The notes: a model not told the origin generated them from the sequence alone. DNA of 64,000 nucleotides from Gyrodactylus bullatarudis (GCA_012064415.1 SSNU01000038.1:161630-225629), one strand, 5' to 3'. Positions 50,656 through 62,623 are shown, counted from the stretch's first letter. Numbers and translations: made by a program.

Positions 50656-53600
50656 CTATTTGATGAAGCAACCGGGTTGAGTGATTTCGAAGTTAGCCAA
50701 ATGACCACAGTAAAGGGTCAACGATTTCAACGAAGAATTCATATAATTGAATTCCAATTCAGCTTTTAGATCAGGTACAGGATCCTTGTACAGACAATCT
50801 GACATTGTTGAAACAAGATCAAACTAAATAGGAAAAATTTGATTTATCTTTTCATTTATTATTCATTTAATAAAATAATTATTTTATTTTTATTATAATT
50901 AAGATAAAGATTTGTATTCAACAGGGTTGGGTGAAATTTTAAACCTCTTATTAGTACCAACTTTTCTGATGGAACTATCAATTTTGAGCATTCATGAGGC
51001 TCTTGAAATTGGCAATAATGATACTTTTAATGGAAATGTTGGATTCAGCTTTTTGGCAAAAGAAGAAAGTTAAATTAAATCTGATGAAAAATTAGGTCTA
51101 GTACTCAATTCACTAATCTCAATGGACAAAACTGATAGGCATGAGATCATAAAAGTATATAAATAATATTTTTTCTGTTTGATGAGCTTTTCGTACCACT
51201 GAAGAAGGCGTGTGAAGACAATCAACGTCGAAACGTTTGAATGACCATGGCTAAGAATTCAAATATTGACCCAAGTTTTAATAAATTCTATCATAAATCT
51301 AATTTTAGATCAAGTTTTGCAGAATCCAAAAACATTGAAAAATATTTCGCCATAGACTTGTACAGATTTCCGATTGAATTCCACTGGAATTCTTCTTCAG
51401 CCTATGTATGCGTTACTAGGGTTAATATGCTCAGAGTTGTTAGGCCAAAAACTGATAACAAAGTAATATAAATTTCAAAAATAAATTATTCATCAAATAA
51501 TAATTTATGAAAAGACTATGAAATAATAACCGAACAAAAATTGTAATCAAGTACATCAATTTCGAAAAGCATATGAAATATAAATACACAAACGTATTGT
51601 AACCATTCTCAAGTGTAACAGAATCAAAAAAAGTTATTTACTCAGAGCACATTAAACGAACTTGGATGATCAATCAAGATTGTCAAAGAGTAGTTCGAGA
51701 ATAATGCATAAAAGAAACGGTATTCATAGATGTGAATTTTAGACTAGACTTGTCCATTTGTACTCGATACGATATACCGATAAATATCGTATCTCGATAT
51801 CTGCTCGATAAATATTGATAGCATATATCGAATAGTATCGTGTGAAAATTTGGGGTAGAAAATATTAAAATCTTAAATCTCGTCTGTTCATTATACATGG
51901 GTAACACATTTGACACTCCTCACACTCAGAGGGGGGAGGGGTTTGAACTCTCGAGTCAGCATGCATATGATATAACCAATCATAATCGAGTTTCCCAATG
52001 ACTTTGTTCCATGAAAACCCATGCTGTCATTTCACTATTCAAAATGTCATGCAACTCATCTAAAATTTAGACCTCATCTGTAAGCAGAATAAGTAAGTCC
52101 TGGAAAAACATAAAACAAGTCAATGATAATTATAAGGTTACGAATTTAGGAATTAAGTTGTGAATTCAATATATATTCTTATATTCAAATTAAATTTTAG
52201 CATAGACTTAATTTATCAGAGTAAATCAGAGTAACATTAAAATTTTTTTTTTCAAAATTTACTAATTTTACTATAAGCCCAATTTTTTCAAAATTAAGAA
52301 AAACTATTCAAAAAACTCAATTTTGTCCTTTTTCGTAGTAAGATTCATTGAAAAAATCTTGGCGCGTGTTCAAAAATTGTCGTTTTCAATCGAGATTTAG
52401 TATACCAGAACAAGCTTGAAAACGTATGGTCTTATAGGAAAAATATCTTAGTTTTCGATTACCTTCAAAATGAGATTAAGGCTGGGAAAAGTTGAAAAAT
52501 TTGGCCTAATCTAATATTGCGCAAAAATTTATCTATAATTTTTGAAATTGAATAAAAAATTATTTTAGCAGAGAAGGTCACTTTCGATTTTTTACCCCCC
52601 TGATAGTCATAGCCTTTATCCACAGGCTTGTGACTCTTTGAAAGTAGTCCTGATGTCTGATGTTTAAATTTTGTCATCCCCAGCAAGGACAAGACTTCTT
52701 TAATTTCTATATTCTTTTGTAGATGATATTTTTTTTGGATATAAAAAAAAATTTGTAATTGTAGTACATTTAACTTTCGCGGCTCTAAGCTTCGGAAAAT
52801 TACTGTAGCTGGAAAACTTTTAATAGTGTAATTTAAATATTTTAATTTAATACATTATTTATTATTAAGTTATTTTCTGTAATTTTTTAAACAAAATTGC
52901 ATGATTTTGAAATTTACAGTTTTCTATAAATTTGGTGAAAATATGGAACACAATGTATTGATAAATTTTCAAGATACAATAAGATATAATAAGACAAATA
53001 AAATTTATTTCAATGTTTTACTTTGTTTAAAATATACTATTTCTGGAAGGAATAATTTGAAATTTTTCCCGATATTTTCCAGTTACAGTAATTTTCCGAA
53101 GTTTACGCGGCTCTAGTCATCCCTAATGAGTTTGTTTGAATTGACCAGCGTTCATGAAATGATGATTTATAGTATTTAAACAAAAGTGTAAATACCCCCA
53201 AAATTTCGATTTTTATTTGTTTTATCTAAAGCTTGTTCACATGGAGATGAGAATTTTAATAAATATTTTTCTCCGCGAACAAATTTGTTCATTGCCTCCC
53301 ATGCTGAAATGGGATGGTATTGTTAAAATGAGAAAAATTTTTGAAAAATTCAATCCAGTTAAAATTATAAGGTTGTTTTTAAAAAAATAATACAAGTCTC
53401 GTTGATGCTATTTTCAAAAATGAAACTAATAATTTTTATGGTTATCGTTATATGAAAATAAAAATAGTATTTTAAGAAATGATTGTTTTTCAACATACAT
53501 CAACAATCAATTTTGAAGAGGCTAAAATTCTTAGTTAAAAAAACGTTTAGAAAGAGATTCACGAAGCTCTTGAAATTGGCACAATGCTACTTTAATTAGA

Positions 53601-56600
53601 AGTGTTTGTTCTTATAGCCAAAGGCCTCAAAGTTCACAACATTTGACAGTTATAATCGAATTGAAAGCAAACCTGTAATTAGGTAGATGATGAGAAATTA
53701 AGCAAAAGAGAACATAATTTCTTAACCCAATGTTTGATTGAGACATGATTAACCCTTAAAGTCCCAGAGAATTTTTTTTCATGACTCGAATTCAATCTTT
53801 TGTCTTTCCAGTTTGTGAATACGCTGGTTACGAATCTACAGTTGTTTTAACGCAATTATTTTTGGTTCAGAAGTTATCGATAAAAAATTAAGTTGTTTTT
53901 TGATCCAAAAACAGGTTATTTTTGTAGGTTTAGCAGATAGAGTTCAGATGATTGCATATTTGAATTCTACAGGTATGATTCCTTGATAAAAGTCATCTTA
54001 CTTTTTATCTATGACCCTGAGAAGTAGGTTTTCAAACAAATCGTTTAAAAAAAATAATATTTTGAAAAAAATCAACTCTCTTTAAATTAGTTTGACGAAT
54101 CATGGAGCCAAGATCTTTGTGTATTCCAGGAGATTAATAGATTTCCTATCGAATGGATGGTAAACGAAGTATTTTCTGAGGCTTGAATGAATAATAATGA
54201 GTTGCTAAAACGATGTGTGATAGAACTATCACTGTGGGACTTTAAGGGTTAATGTGGAAATTTTTCATCAACTCTAATAGAGCAAAAGATTTCTCACTTT
54301 TCATATTGTCAATATTTTTTCCCAACAAAGGTCCTTCTTATATCTTTGTATAGATTACTCAATCATTTATGAAATAAAAGTGTAATCAAACATGAACCGA
54401 AAAATTCCAAGAATAATAAAGTAGTCAGATCGTGGTTTTCCTGTTGAATGCTTAAAAATGAAATTTCAGTTTTATAATAAAATTTATTAAAACTTGGGTC
54501 AATATTTGAATTCTCAGCCATGGTCATTCAAACGTTTCGACGGTGATTGTCTTCACACGTCTTCTTCAGTGGTACGACAAGCTCATCAAACAGAAAAAAT
54601 ACTATTTATATACTTTTATGATCTCATGCCTATCAGTTTTGTCCATTGAGATTAGAGAATTGAGTACTAGACCTAATTTTTCATCAGATTTAATTTAACT
54701 TTCTTGTCGTACCACTGAAGAAGGCGTGTGAAGACAATCAACGTCGAAACGTTTGGATGACCATGGCTGAGAATTCTAATATTGAAGTTTTAATAAATTT
54801 TATTATAAAACTAATTTTAGTTCATTTTTCACTGATTCGGAAATGAAATTTCAGCCTTCACCATCCAAAAGATAATCTCAAGTTTCAACATAACTCGGAA
54901 CAACTTGTAAGACTTAGGCATTTTGTAGTTACTAATTATAATCACTAATTAGGGTAGGGAAACCAGAAATATGCTCTTAAAAAACTGAAATCTGTGTCTA
55001 TAATATCCGGCTAAAAACCTGAATATGCTCTCAAAAGAGTTTCAGTGAATAAAAATGATCCCTCAACTTCTGTAGTTGTTGGTTGAGCGTTAAGTAGAAA
55101 TGCATATTGATGAGGAGAAACACTTTCTTCACTCTTTTCAACTATCTTTTTAATCTCATTTTTTCTCATGCGTTAATCGAAATACTCTTTCAAGTTTATG
55201 GAATCCAATCCGAAATTCAAAGAATACGATGATACTATCCAATATTTGGAGCTCGATTTTGAATTTTTTCCAATATGTTAATAATTGAATGTTCCTACCG
55301 CTTAGATTTATCGATCATAAGGAAAATGTCTTTTAAATAAATTTGATTTTAGCCTGATTTCGACAATTCGTCTCACTCGATGAAAATCCAAGAGGCTTAT
55401 CGTAAAGAAGTTTCAGTTTTAGATTTCGGACCTTATAGATAGGAATGCCAGCATCAAGAAAGGCCCAATTTGTTCTTAGTTGTTCTTGACCTGGATTCAT
55501 TTTTAAACCAATAGGATGTCTCACGAAGAATATGAAATTACAAGCCTTCTATGAAAGAACGAGAAAGAATTGAAGATTGAAATTACAAGGCTACTAAAAA
55601 GAAAAGTATAGATAAAGGAATGAGTAGATTAGATTAATTACAGTATCTATCAAAAGGCTTGTTTTGAAATAGGCCGAGATATTATCAAAATATTCCAAAT
55701 TTTTAGAATATGCTCTTTCATATTTCATGAAAAAGGCATATGAATTAGGAATATGCATTAGGATTTTTAAAACTAAACCATATGAATAAATATGCCTTTT
55801 TGACATGAAGAGAAGAATTTACTATTTTTACAAAAAACTCAATAGTTTTCTCCGGATTCAGAGAAGAAAATAAATTTTTGAATTCTAAAACGGAATGAGC
55901 TAATAAGATGTGGATATTCGAAAAAATTCCAAAAAATTCAATCTGACCAAAATTAGGCTGTTTTTCGAATTTCTTTACTGTTAAGAGATATCAAGTTGAT
56001 TCTATCCAAGTTTTATTCAGCTCAAATAGATGAAGAGATTGATACTTTATCTATTGATATATAGAAGCATTAGAAATAGAATGAAGCTATTTCAGGACTC
56101 AGGCACCATTCAACAAGAGCTCAATCACTTTGACCTATCACTCACTCGCACAAATTGGTTTTCCCCTTAACCACTGTAAAACCAAAATTCTCTGTCTTAC
56201 ACCCAACATAGAACTGGAGCAAAATCTTGTTTCTTTAGTGGAATCTCAGATTCACTCCCATGCATTGCGCCACCATACTTAAGACCTTTGAAATCAAATT
56301 CTACTTCCTTCGGAAATTTCTTCATGTGCCAGATCATAGAATACTTTTATTCAAACAATTTATTTATTTTATTTACGAAGGTAAATTATCCAAAATCTAG
56401 AAGTTTAACTTTTTCTCGGAAACAGTAAGATCTTCGCTATATCTAAGGCCAAATTCGAATTCTTCGTTCAATGTTGATCCCAAATATCACCACTTAATTG
56501 CTTCGAATCATCAAAATCGATAAAAGTCCGAAAGTTGAAGAGTGGAAATAAATATGTGAGGCACTTTTTAGAAGCATAAAAATTCTCCTTCTCCTTAAAG

Positions 56601-59600
56601 ATTTTGAAAAATGAATATTCTAGATTATTCTCACCATTTTTTTAAATTTTAACACTTGAGTTCATCAATATTTTGAAGCTGTTCTTCGTATGATTTAGCG
56701 TAAGTTGAGTATTTTGTAAGAATAGTAAATTCTCATCTTCATGTCAACTAGCTTTAGTAGAAACTTTTTAAAAGATCTACAAGAAAGAGTAGGATATGAT
56801 TTTCAAAAATTATCTGATATAATAGACAAAAAGTATTTTTCCTGTAACTAAATTCATATTGTATTGTAGATATTAAAGATATCTGTAATTGTACTTGAGA
56901 TTAAATTTCAAATTAAAAATGATATTGAGAAAATGTAAATATGTATCGAAATTTTGATTTACAGCCAAATTCAAGAAAATATTTAAAATTCGATAATTTT
57001 GATACTGTAATTTCATTACAAGCCAATTACATGATGTTTTACAACTGATTTTAAATTTTTGTCAATGAAATTTTCTTGAAATTAAGCTTTGAATATATAT
57101 TCTACATAATAGAAATTTGCAGAATATTCATGTGATAAATTATTTTTAAAAAAGTTCAATTTTAATTCTTAGTTTAGTCTATCTTGGCTATGAATAGATT
57201 AGCATTTTTTGAAAATTTAAACCTTCAAAGAGTATGCAATAAATTTAAAGTGGGCAGTACACCTATTTAAAATAGGTCAACAGACATGTTAGAACGAATG
57301 CTTATCATGTAAAGGGTTTGGCTGATCGTAGGATTGACGAGAGAATATTTCTCTTTTGATTTGGTTCAATCCAAGCATTGCATGTTCAATTTTTTAATTC
57401 GAAGAACAGAATATATTATGGATTTCCTCTAAGAGAGACACAAAATAGACGTTCTGACAACAGCTTGTAATTATATATAGTCATCAAATTTAAATTTTTA
57501 TATTCCTGAAATAGTAATTCTCCTCTATCTGAGAAAACTTTCTACTCAGCCGATTTTGACATATCTGGAGTGGTTCGGGATGTAACCCTCATTCGATTTT
57601 ATTGTGTTGAATCAAATCACTGTTGATAGATGCATAGAAAATTTATCAAAGCTCTTTACTGTTAAGAGATATCAAGTTGATTCTATCCAAGTTTTATTCA
57701 GCTCAAATAGATGAAGAGATTGATACTTTATCTATTGATATATAGAAGCATTAGAAATAGAATGAAGCTATTTCAGGACTCAGGCACCATTCAACAAGAG
57801 CTCAATCACTTTGACCTATCACTCACTCGCACAAATTGGTTTTTCCCTTAACCACTGTAAAACCAAAATTCTCTGTCTTACACCCAACATAGAACTGGAG
57901 CAAAATCTTGTTTCTTTAGTGGAATCTCAGATTCACTCCCATGCATTGCGCCACCATACTTAAGACCTTTGAAATCAAATTCTACTTCCTTCGGAAATTT
58001 CTTCATGTGCCAGATCATAGAATACTTTTATTCAAACAATTTATCTTCCTCATCAGTGGGCACAATTTAAAAAACTAAAACCCTCCAATATCAGTTCGTC
58101 CGATCTCAAAGTCAGTCGCTAATGAAATCCATGTCTCTATGGATTTGGTCCACGAAACGGAGAACGGCATCAAAGGAATGATGAACAATCTAGAACGCAT
58201 GCACGCCTCTGTAGATTCCCTCCCAGAATACCTCAAAGAGTCCTTCATGCAATACGTTAATCTAGTAAGCAACAAACATGTCCAACTCACTCAACAAAAG
58301 TATCGCCACCAGACCCGAAGACATCTCATTTCCAGACAATCCGGAAAAATTTGTACATAACCTCAGCCATATCACCTTATCAATAGATGCCCTAGAAGTC
58401 CTTAGTTTAGGCCCAAAATTCTGTGTGCCAAACAGACGCAACCTGAATCTCGAAACAGATCTAGGATTCGAACTGTTCCACAAACAACTGGAAAATCTAC
58501 CTGCTTCGTCAAAGGAGCTCCGCGAGCGTTTTGATACAGTTCTCAACGATGCAAGAGTTCAATACAAGCAACGAAAAATAGACTTCTCTTACATGACTTC
58601 AGACCACTACCAGGCTTTATCAGCACTCCGGAAAAACCCAGATGTATTGATATGCGAACTGGATAAAGGTACTGGAATAGCAATTATCAATGCAGAAGAA
58701 TACCATCGTAAAGGTAGAGATCTCATTTGCAATCTCAAAATGTTTAGACAAACAAACAGCAACGAAGTTAACAAGAGGGCCAGGAATTTCTTTGTATCAG
58801 TCAACAAGAAGATCGATTCCCTTTCGGAGAAGCTAATCATTTCCCCAATGACAGCCCGCAACACCCGCCCAAAAGGACCCGGAACCTGTCTACTCTACCT
58901 CCTCCCCGAAGTTCACAAAGGCAGTGAGGACCTGAAATTCAGACCGATCCTCGACATGAAACCCAGTCCACAGCACGGATTAGTTCAATGGCTTGCAGAT
59001 GTTCTCAAACCTTTGAGAAATTTTCTTCGTACCCATTCTGTAATTAATGCGTATGATTTCATATCTTGACTACGAAACAAGAACCCGTTCGAAGGATAGA
59101 TGGTCTCGTTTGATGTAACATCCCTCTTCACCAACGTTCCGCTTAGAGAAACTGTCCAATTTATACATGAAAAGCTAACGGAGAACCCAAACCTAATAGA
59201 AATCGACCCAGATGCAACGAATAGAATATTCCCACATGATCTATGCTCTTTGATTCAGATAACCGTCCAAAATATTGACTTCAAATTTGATGGCTCCCAC
59301 TTTCGACAAATAAATGGAGTGGCAATGGAGACGCCTCTCGGCCCAATCCTCGCAGACATCTTCCTTGCTAGTCTGGAAACCACAAAAATGGCCAATATTA
59401 TCAACAATTATTATCTGTACGTTCGATATGTCGACGACACCTTGCTCATGCTGGAAGAAGACCAAGATTCCGACGCTATCCTAGCCGAACTAAACTCAAT
59501 GCACCCCAGGTTGAAGTTTACCATGGAAGTAGAAAAAGAGAACAGCCTCAGTTTCCTTGACGCCAAAATCCAAAAATGTACATCCACGCAAACCTTCAGC

Positions 59601-62600
59601 TCGAGTCTACATCGAAAACCAGGAATTCCTGTACAGTACATGCCCTTCACGAGCTTCAACCCTACAGCCACAAAAAAACTCTAGTGAGATCCGAGTTCCT
59701 AAGGATCAAAATAATCGTATCAACCCACCTCCAAGACGACGAAAGAAAACGTACAACCGAACTATTCCTGTCCAGTGGATTACAAAAAGAATTCATCCGA
59801 AAACATGGAAGGATTAAGGATAAAGACAGCTTGAGCTAAAGAAACTGTGAATAATGTCTTCAAATAGCCTGAAATGTAGTTGGTAAAATCACACATTTTA
59901 ATGTTACTACTTTGAAAGCAGAATGATCTTTTTCCAAAATATTTTATAACCAAAGATAATTTCAAAGACTTATAACTGATGTCTCAAATAATTTTATCGA
60001 ACTAATTTTTTAAAAACTTTAAATAGAAAGCTTTAGATAATTCATTATATTAATTAACAAAAGAGCCTATAAATATTTCGCCTATTGCGAAAAAAAACTG
60101 AATTGGGCGAGCAGCACTCAATCACTAAATATTGACCACTTAGTCTATTAATATTTTTGTTCAAGAAATTTAACAGTATTATCCACAGGTTTTTTCTTCT
60201 TCTTAGACTTATACTTGTACCAAAATAAATATTTTTAAAAATAGGATAAGTTGAGACCTCAAGCTAATTCTTGTTATTTTGGTACCAGCCTTATTGATTA
60301 TCATTAACCAATCGAAATTAGTTTTCTAATTCATACCTAGTTGTATGTAACTATGGCTATTGATAGAGTATGAGGCCTGAAAAAAGAAACCTAAAATTTA
60401 ATTTCTAACAATAGATTCATTAATAGTCTCATATAATAGATTCTATTATCTTAAGATATCCATTAACCCCCTCTTCGAATAAAGTATGAACAGGTATTAA
60501 GGATGAGGAGGAGACCCCCAACCTAAATCATTCACGAAATATACTAATTTTAGTACAACCTGTGAAGAAAAATTCTATTCACGAGATTTACTAGGACGTA
60601 TGACATTCACGAAATATACTAGGAAATTCTTATAATTCCTGATTCACGACTTGGACGGTAACATATATATATCTTCTAAGTCGGTGTATGTTCTGAAGAG
60701 AGCCGACGAAAATAAAAGCTTTTATTCACCTAAATATCTTCGTCGTTCCAATCACTAGCATGACCATTAGTCAGCACCCTCAGTATATCTTCGAGGAAAT
60801 CAGGCAATTAATGTCTCAAAATCTTTTCTATTTTTTTACATCTTCTTATTTAACATTGTACGCGAGTAGAAAAAAATTTTGAAATGGAATAAAAATTATA
60901 TTTAACCTTTCATGTCTCAAATTATTTTTTTTCATCACACAAATGAGAAAATTCGCAACCTTACTAAGATAATTACGCTGATTCAGAATCTGAATTCCTT
61001 TTAGAAAGCTGACTTATCCTTTCAAAGATAATAGAAGTTAAAATTGACATTTTTTGCCTCTAAAACTAGTTATCTTCTAAACTGTAAGAGATATCGAACA
61101 GGCAATTGCATAATTGAAATATACGCCTATTGTTTGACGATAGAAAGCTATTTTATATTTTCCTAAGGCCTCAGCAAATAGGCTCTCAAAAAAATCGTTC
61201 TAAATATTTTTTAAAATGTTTGACTACATTTTCAAAAAATCACCATTCTTTAAGAAACCCTGGTTAACATCAGTGAAAAGCTATCTTTATGAATTATGCA
61301 TGATTTTGTAGCTTAATAAATTTTCTTTCTAATGAGGGGTGAGAAAAGTATTTTAAGTATCTTCCAGTTCAAATTATCGCTCGAGAAAGTGGTAAAACAA
61401 TGGGACTTTAAGGTTAAAACTGAGAATATCAATTTCTTGCGATTCCATGCAAAACCTTTCAATATTTTTGCAGTATCTGAGGCTTGTTGATAGTTATAAT
61501 TGGCAGTGATTATATTAAATTTAGTGATAATATCTAAAAAGGACAAACAATCCCAGTACGAGATATATCCCTAAATAAATACTATTACAGTTAACAATAT
61601 CTTTAAGCTTGAAAAGAGTAAGTTGTATTAAAATTTAAGTCTATCATCAATATTGGAAATTTTTGATAAGTTCAAAAATTGTAAATCATAAAATTATCAA
61701 AAGGTTAAAAGATAACTTACGACTTGGAAAAATTCCGAAGTTCGAGGAAGATAAAAGGCAAATGTTCCATTTGACAATTGATTTAAAAGATTTGCCAATC
61801 TTTTAAGCTTATTAAAATCTCCAAACATTGAATTGAGATTGTATACTTTGCTATTGGAATAACTGGGACCACCCCAAGGGGGTGAACAGAAGACAGCATC
61901 GAAGCAGGGCTCATTATTCATGTTCTTTCTATTTTCAGCCAAAGTTTTTTCAGCCCAGTCGAAAACATCATCTAGAACGTATTCAATATAATCAGAGACA
62001 CCGTAAACTTCAGCATTATTTTTCGAGAATTCAATCATTTCTTGATTGTTATCAATAGCTAAAACATTGAAGCCCTTCAAGGCAAATTGTATTGAATTGC
62101 CACCTAATCCGGAGCAGGCATCCAAAATTTTAAAGGACTTCTTCCAAGGATACAACTGTTTGAGAGTTTTTCTTATTTTCATAGCTTGATAGACAGCGAT
62201 AAGTTCTGGCGTGACACTAAACAATCCTTCAATGTTATATTTGACACCATGATTATGTAATGAGAAAAGAGACCCAATATTTCTAAGATATTTTTGATCT
62301 TTGTTGAGATTGGATTTTTCGTAAATCTTCATTCCGACAATTAAATCTTCTAAATAGTATTTTTCCCGTTGCATCCTTGAGTCAAGAGAAATTCTGAGAG
62401 GGGTACAAGTCTTTAACAGATTTAAATTTGTATTAAAGTTAGCTGTGGAATAGCTGATACCAGTTAACTTGAGTATATAGATGAAATCAAGCAGATTGCT
62501 TGGCTTGTTGTCATCGAAGAAATGGACATTGAAATGTTTTGGTTCATCGTCTAGAGTATAACTTTCGGATAGAAGAAAATTGTTCTCTTCACTATTTGCA

Positions 62601-62623
62601 ATAATATTATCGAAAAAGTTCAT
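50656..62623 (-). CDS. TGS1: Trimethylguanosine synthase, last exon 10.9 kb away
   Basis: TGS1 converts the m7G cap of snRNAs, snoRNAs and telomerase RNA to the trimethylguanosine cap. Exons are 62623-61721 and 50823-50656; the intron is 10,897 nt, phase 0, with GTAAGT donor and CTATTTAG acceptor; 356 residues. The methyltransferase core is diagnostic: an N-terminal alpha-helical part, FSVTPELIAVYQA, SAM motif I DACSGLGGNSIQFA, AIDNNQEMIE (motif II), and the cap-stacking motif VFCSPPWGGPSY. Exon 1 ends FYLPRTSEFFQV. Exon 2 continues FDLVSTMSD and ends with LEFNYMNSSLKSLTLYCGHL, which lines up with human [21 protein letters not shown]. It is a core-only enzyme, lacking the long N-terminal region of vertebrate TGS1. 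The distant exon is assigned by homology, acceptor and phase. Confidence 0.9.
50975..51310 (+). repeat. 3' end of a Penelope-like element (truncated copy)
   Basis: Starts with a coding remnant (IHEALEIGNN, in the style of the GIY-YIG endonuclease end of Penelope-like elements), then a non-coding part, and the terminal unit with CTGAAGAAGGCGTGTGAAGA at about 51199, a CGAAACG box and AAGTTTTAATAAATT. A second copy of the HEALEIG remnant is near 53.56 kb. Confidence 0.5.
52779..53117. repeat. Small element with inverted CGGAAAATTACTGTA ends
   Basis: TTCGGAAAATTACTGTAGCT near 52.79 kb is inverted near 53.09 kb as AGTTACAGTAATTTTCCGAA. The outermost CGCGGCTCTA is in direct orientation at both ends. 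About 340 bp, no credible coding. Confidence 0.5.
53753..54248. mobile_element. piggyBac-like TTAA-flanked small element
   Basis: 496 bp with exact inverted ends CCCTTAAAGTCCCA and TGGGACTTTAAGGG, flanked on both sides by TTAA (53749-53752 and 54249-54252), the target site of the piggyBac superfamily. No transposase is present, so it would need one from elsewhere. Confidence 0.75.
54470..54830. repeat. Inverted pair of Penelope-type terminal sequence
   Basis: Left half on the minus strand (core 54534-54572) and right half on the plus strand (core 54712-54752) carry the same CTGAAGA...GAAACGTTTGGATGAC unit as 26.85-27.19 kb, with about 140 bp between them. Same head-to-head arrangement at two independent loci. 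Confidence 0.65.
55800..56759. mobile_element. GACATGAAG-family element split by a 392-bp Penelope piece
   Basis: The left end (TTGACATGAAG, GAATTTACTATTTTTACAAA, TGGATATTCGAAAAAATTCC) stops at 55971 and the rest resumes after 56363. The right end is CTTCATGTCAACTAGCTTTA. The inner part is the reverse complement of that in the 37.6-kb copy. The interrupting 392 bp equal 57653-58044. Confidence 0.65.
55972..56363 (+). repeat. 392-bp repeat, copy A (5' part of the Penelope-like element)
   Basis: Matches 57653-58044 over the full 392 positions with one difference seen (TTTTCCCCTT against TTTTTCCCTT). Copy A ends where copy B runs on into the reverse-transcriptase gene, so A is a separate truncated copy. 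Confidence 0.9.
57653..59840 (+). mobile_element. Penelope-like retroelement, degraded
   Basis: Consists of the 392-bp leader (copy B, 57653-58044) followed by the reverse-transcriptase gene. It lies antisense to TGS1. No GIY-YIG endonuclease domain is visible after the polymerase, so the 3' end is truncated or decayed. A near-identical leader 1.7 kb upstream shows that the family was recently active. Confidence 0.85.
58139..59839 (+). pseudogene. Penelope-type reverse transcriptase with stops and frameshifts
   Basis: The N-terminal part (about 58139-58270) is in a different frame from the main part (58278 on). The main frame covers the Penelope N-terminal region, ELDKGTGIAIINAEEYHRK, LPEVHKGSEDLKFRPILDMK and then two in-frame stops (TGA 59067-59069, TAG 59097-59099). 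It continues at 59100 with palm motif A (VSFDVTSLFTNVPLRET), motif B (GVAMETPLGPILADIF, with Glu where Gly is usual) and motif C (YVRYVDDTLL). A further frameshift near 59.65 kb gives the thumb piece YSHKKTLVRSEFLR. It cannot encode an active enzyme as it stands. The YVDD with SFDV and PILADIF identify Penelope-like rather than LINE polymerases. Confidence 0.9.
60530..60760 (+). repeat. Possible solo LTR remnant
   Basis: ATTCACGAAATATACTA occurs twice (60.53 and 60.61 kb) with a third, altered copy between. These are followed by an ATATATATAT box, a paired GTCGG...CCGAC and AATAAAAGC. This order (TATA-like box, stem, poly(A) signal) is LTR-like, but no coding part, primer site or paired LTR is present. 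Confidence 0.25.
60906..61413. mobile_element. Second piggyBac-like TTAA-flanked element
   Basis: Flanked by TTAA (60902-60905 and 61414-61417). Ends CCTTTCATGTCTCA and TGGGACTTTAAGG are inverted relatives of the 53.75-kb element's ends. About 508 bp, non-coding, with GCCTCAGCAAATAGGCTCTC-type inner sequence. Confidence 0.6.

Larger units (their letters stand above)
50824..61720 (-). other. 10.9-kb intron of TGS1
   Basis: It carries a Penelope-like element, Penelope-type terminal fragments, two piggyBac-like TTAA elements and several inverted-repeat elements, listed separately. The stretches 51.5-52.7, 54.9-55.8, 56.8-57.6 and 59.9-60.5 kb show nothing I can support beyond a small cluster of CGATA/TATCG palindromes at about 51.76-51.84 kb. 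Confidence 0.8.

Noticed and set aside
51760..51840. CGATA/TATCG palindrome cluster as a regulatory site
   Set aside because: Short alternating palindromes occur often in decayed DNA-element ends and I found no second copy or gene context to support function.
58046..58070. CTGATGAG on the minus strand at the Penelope leader as a hammerhead core
   Set aside because: No GAAA box at a suitable distance and no supporting stem.
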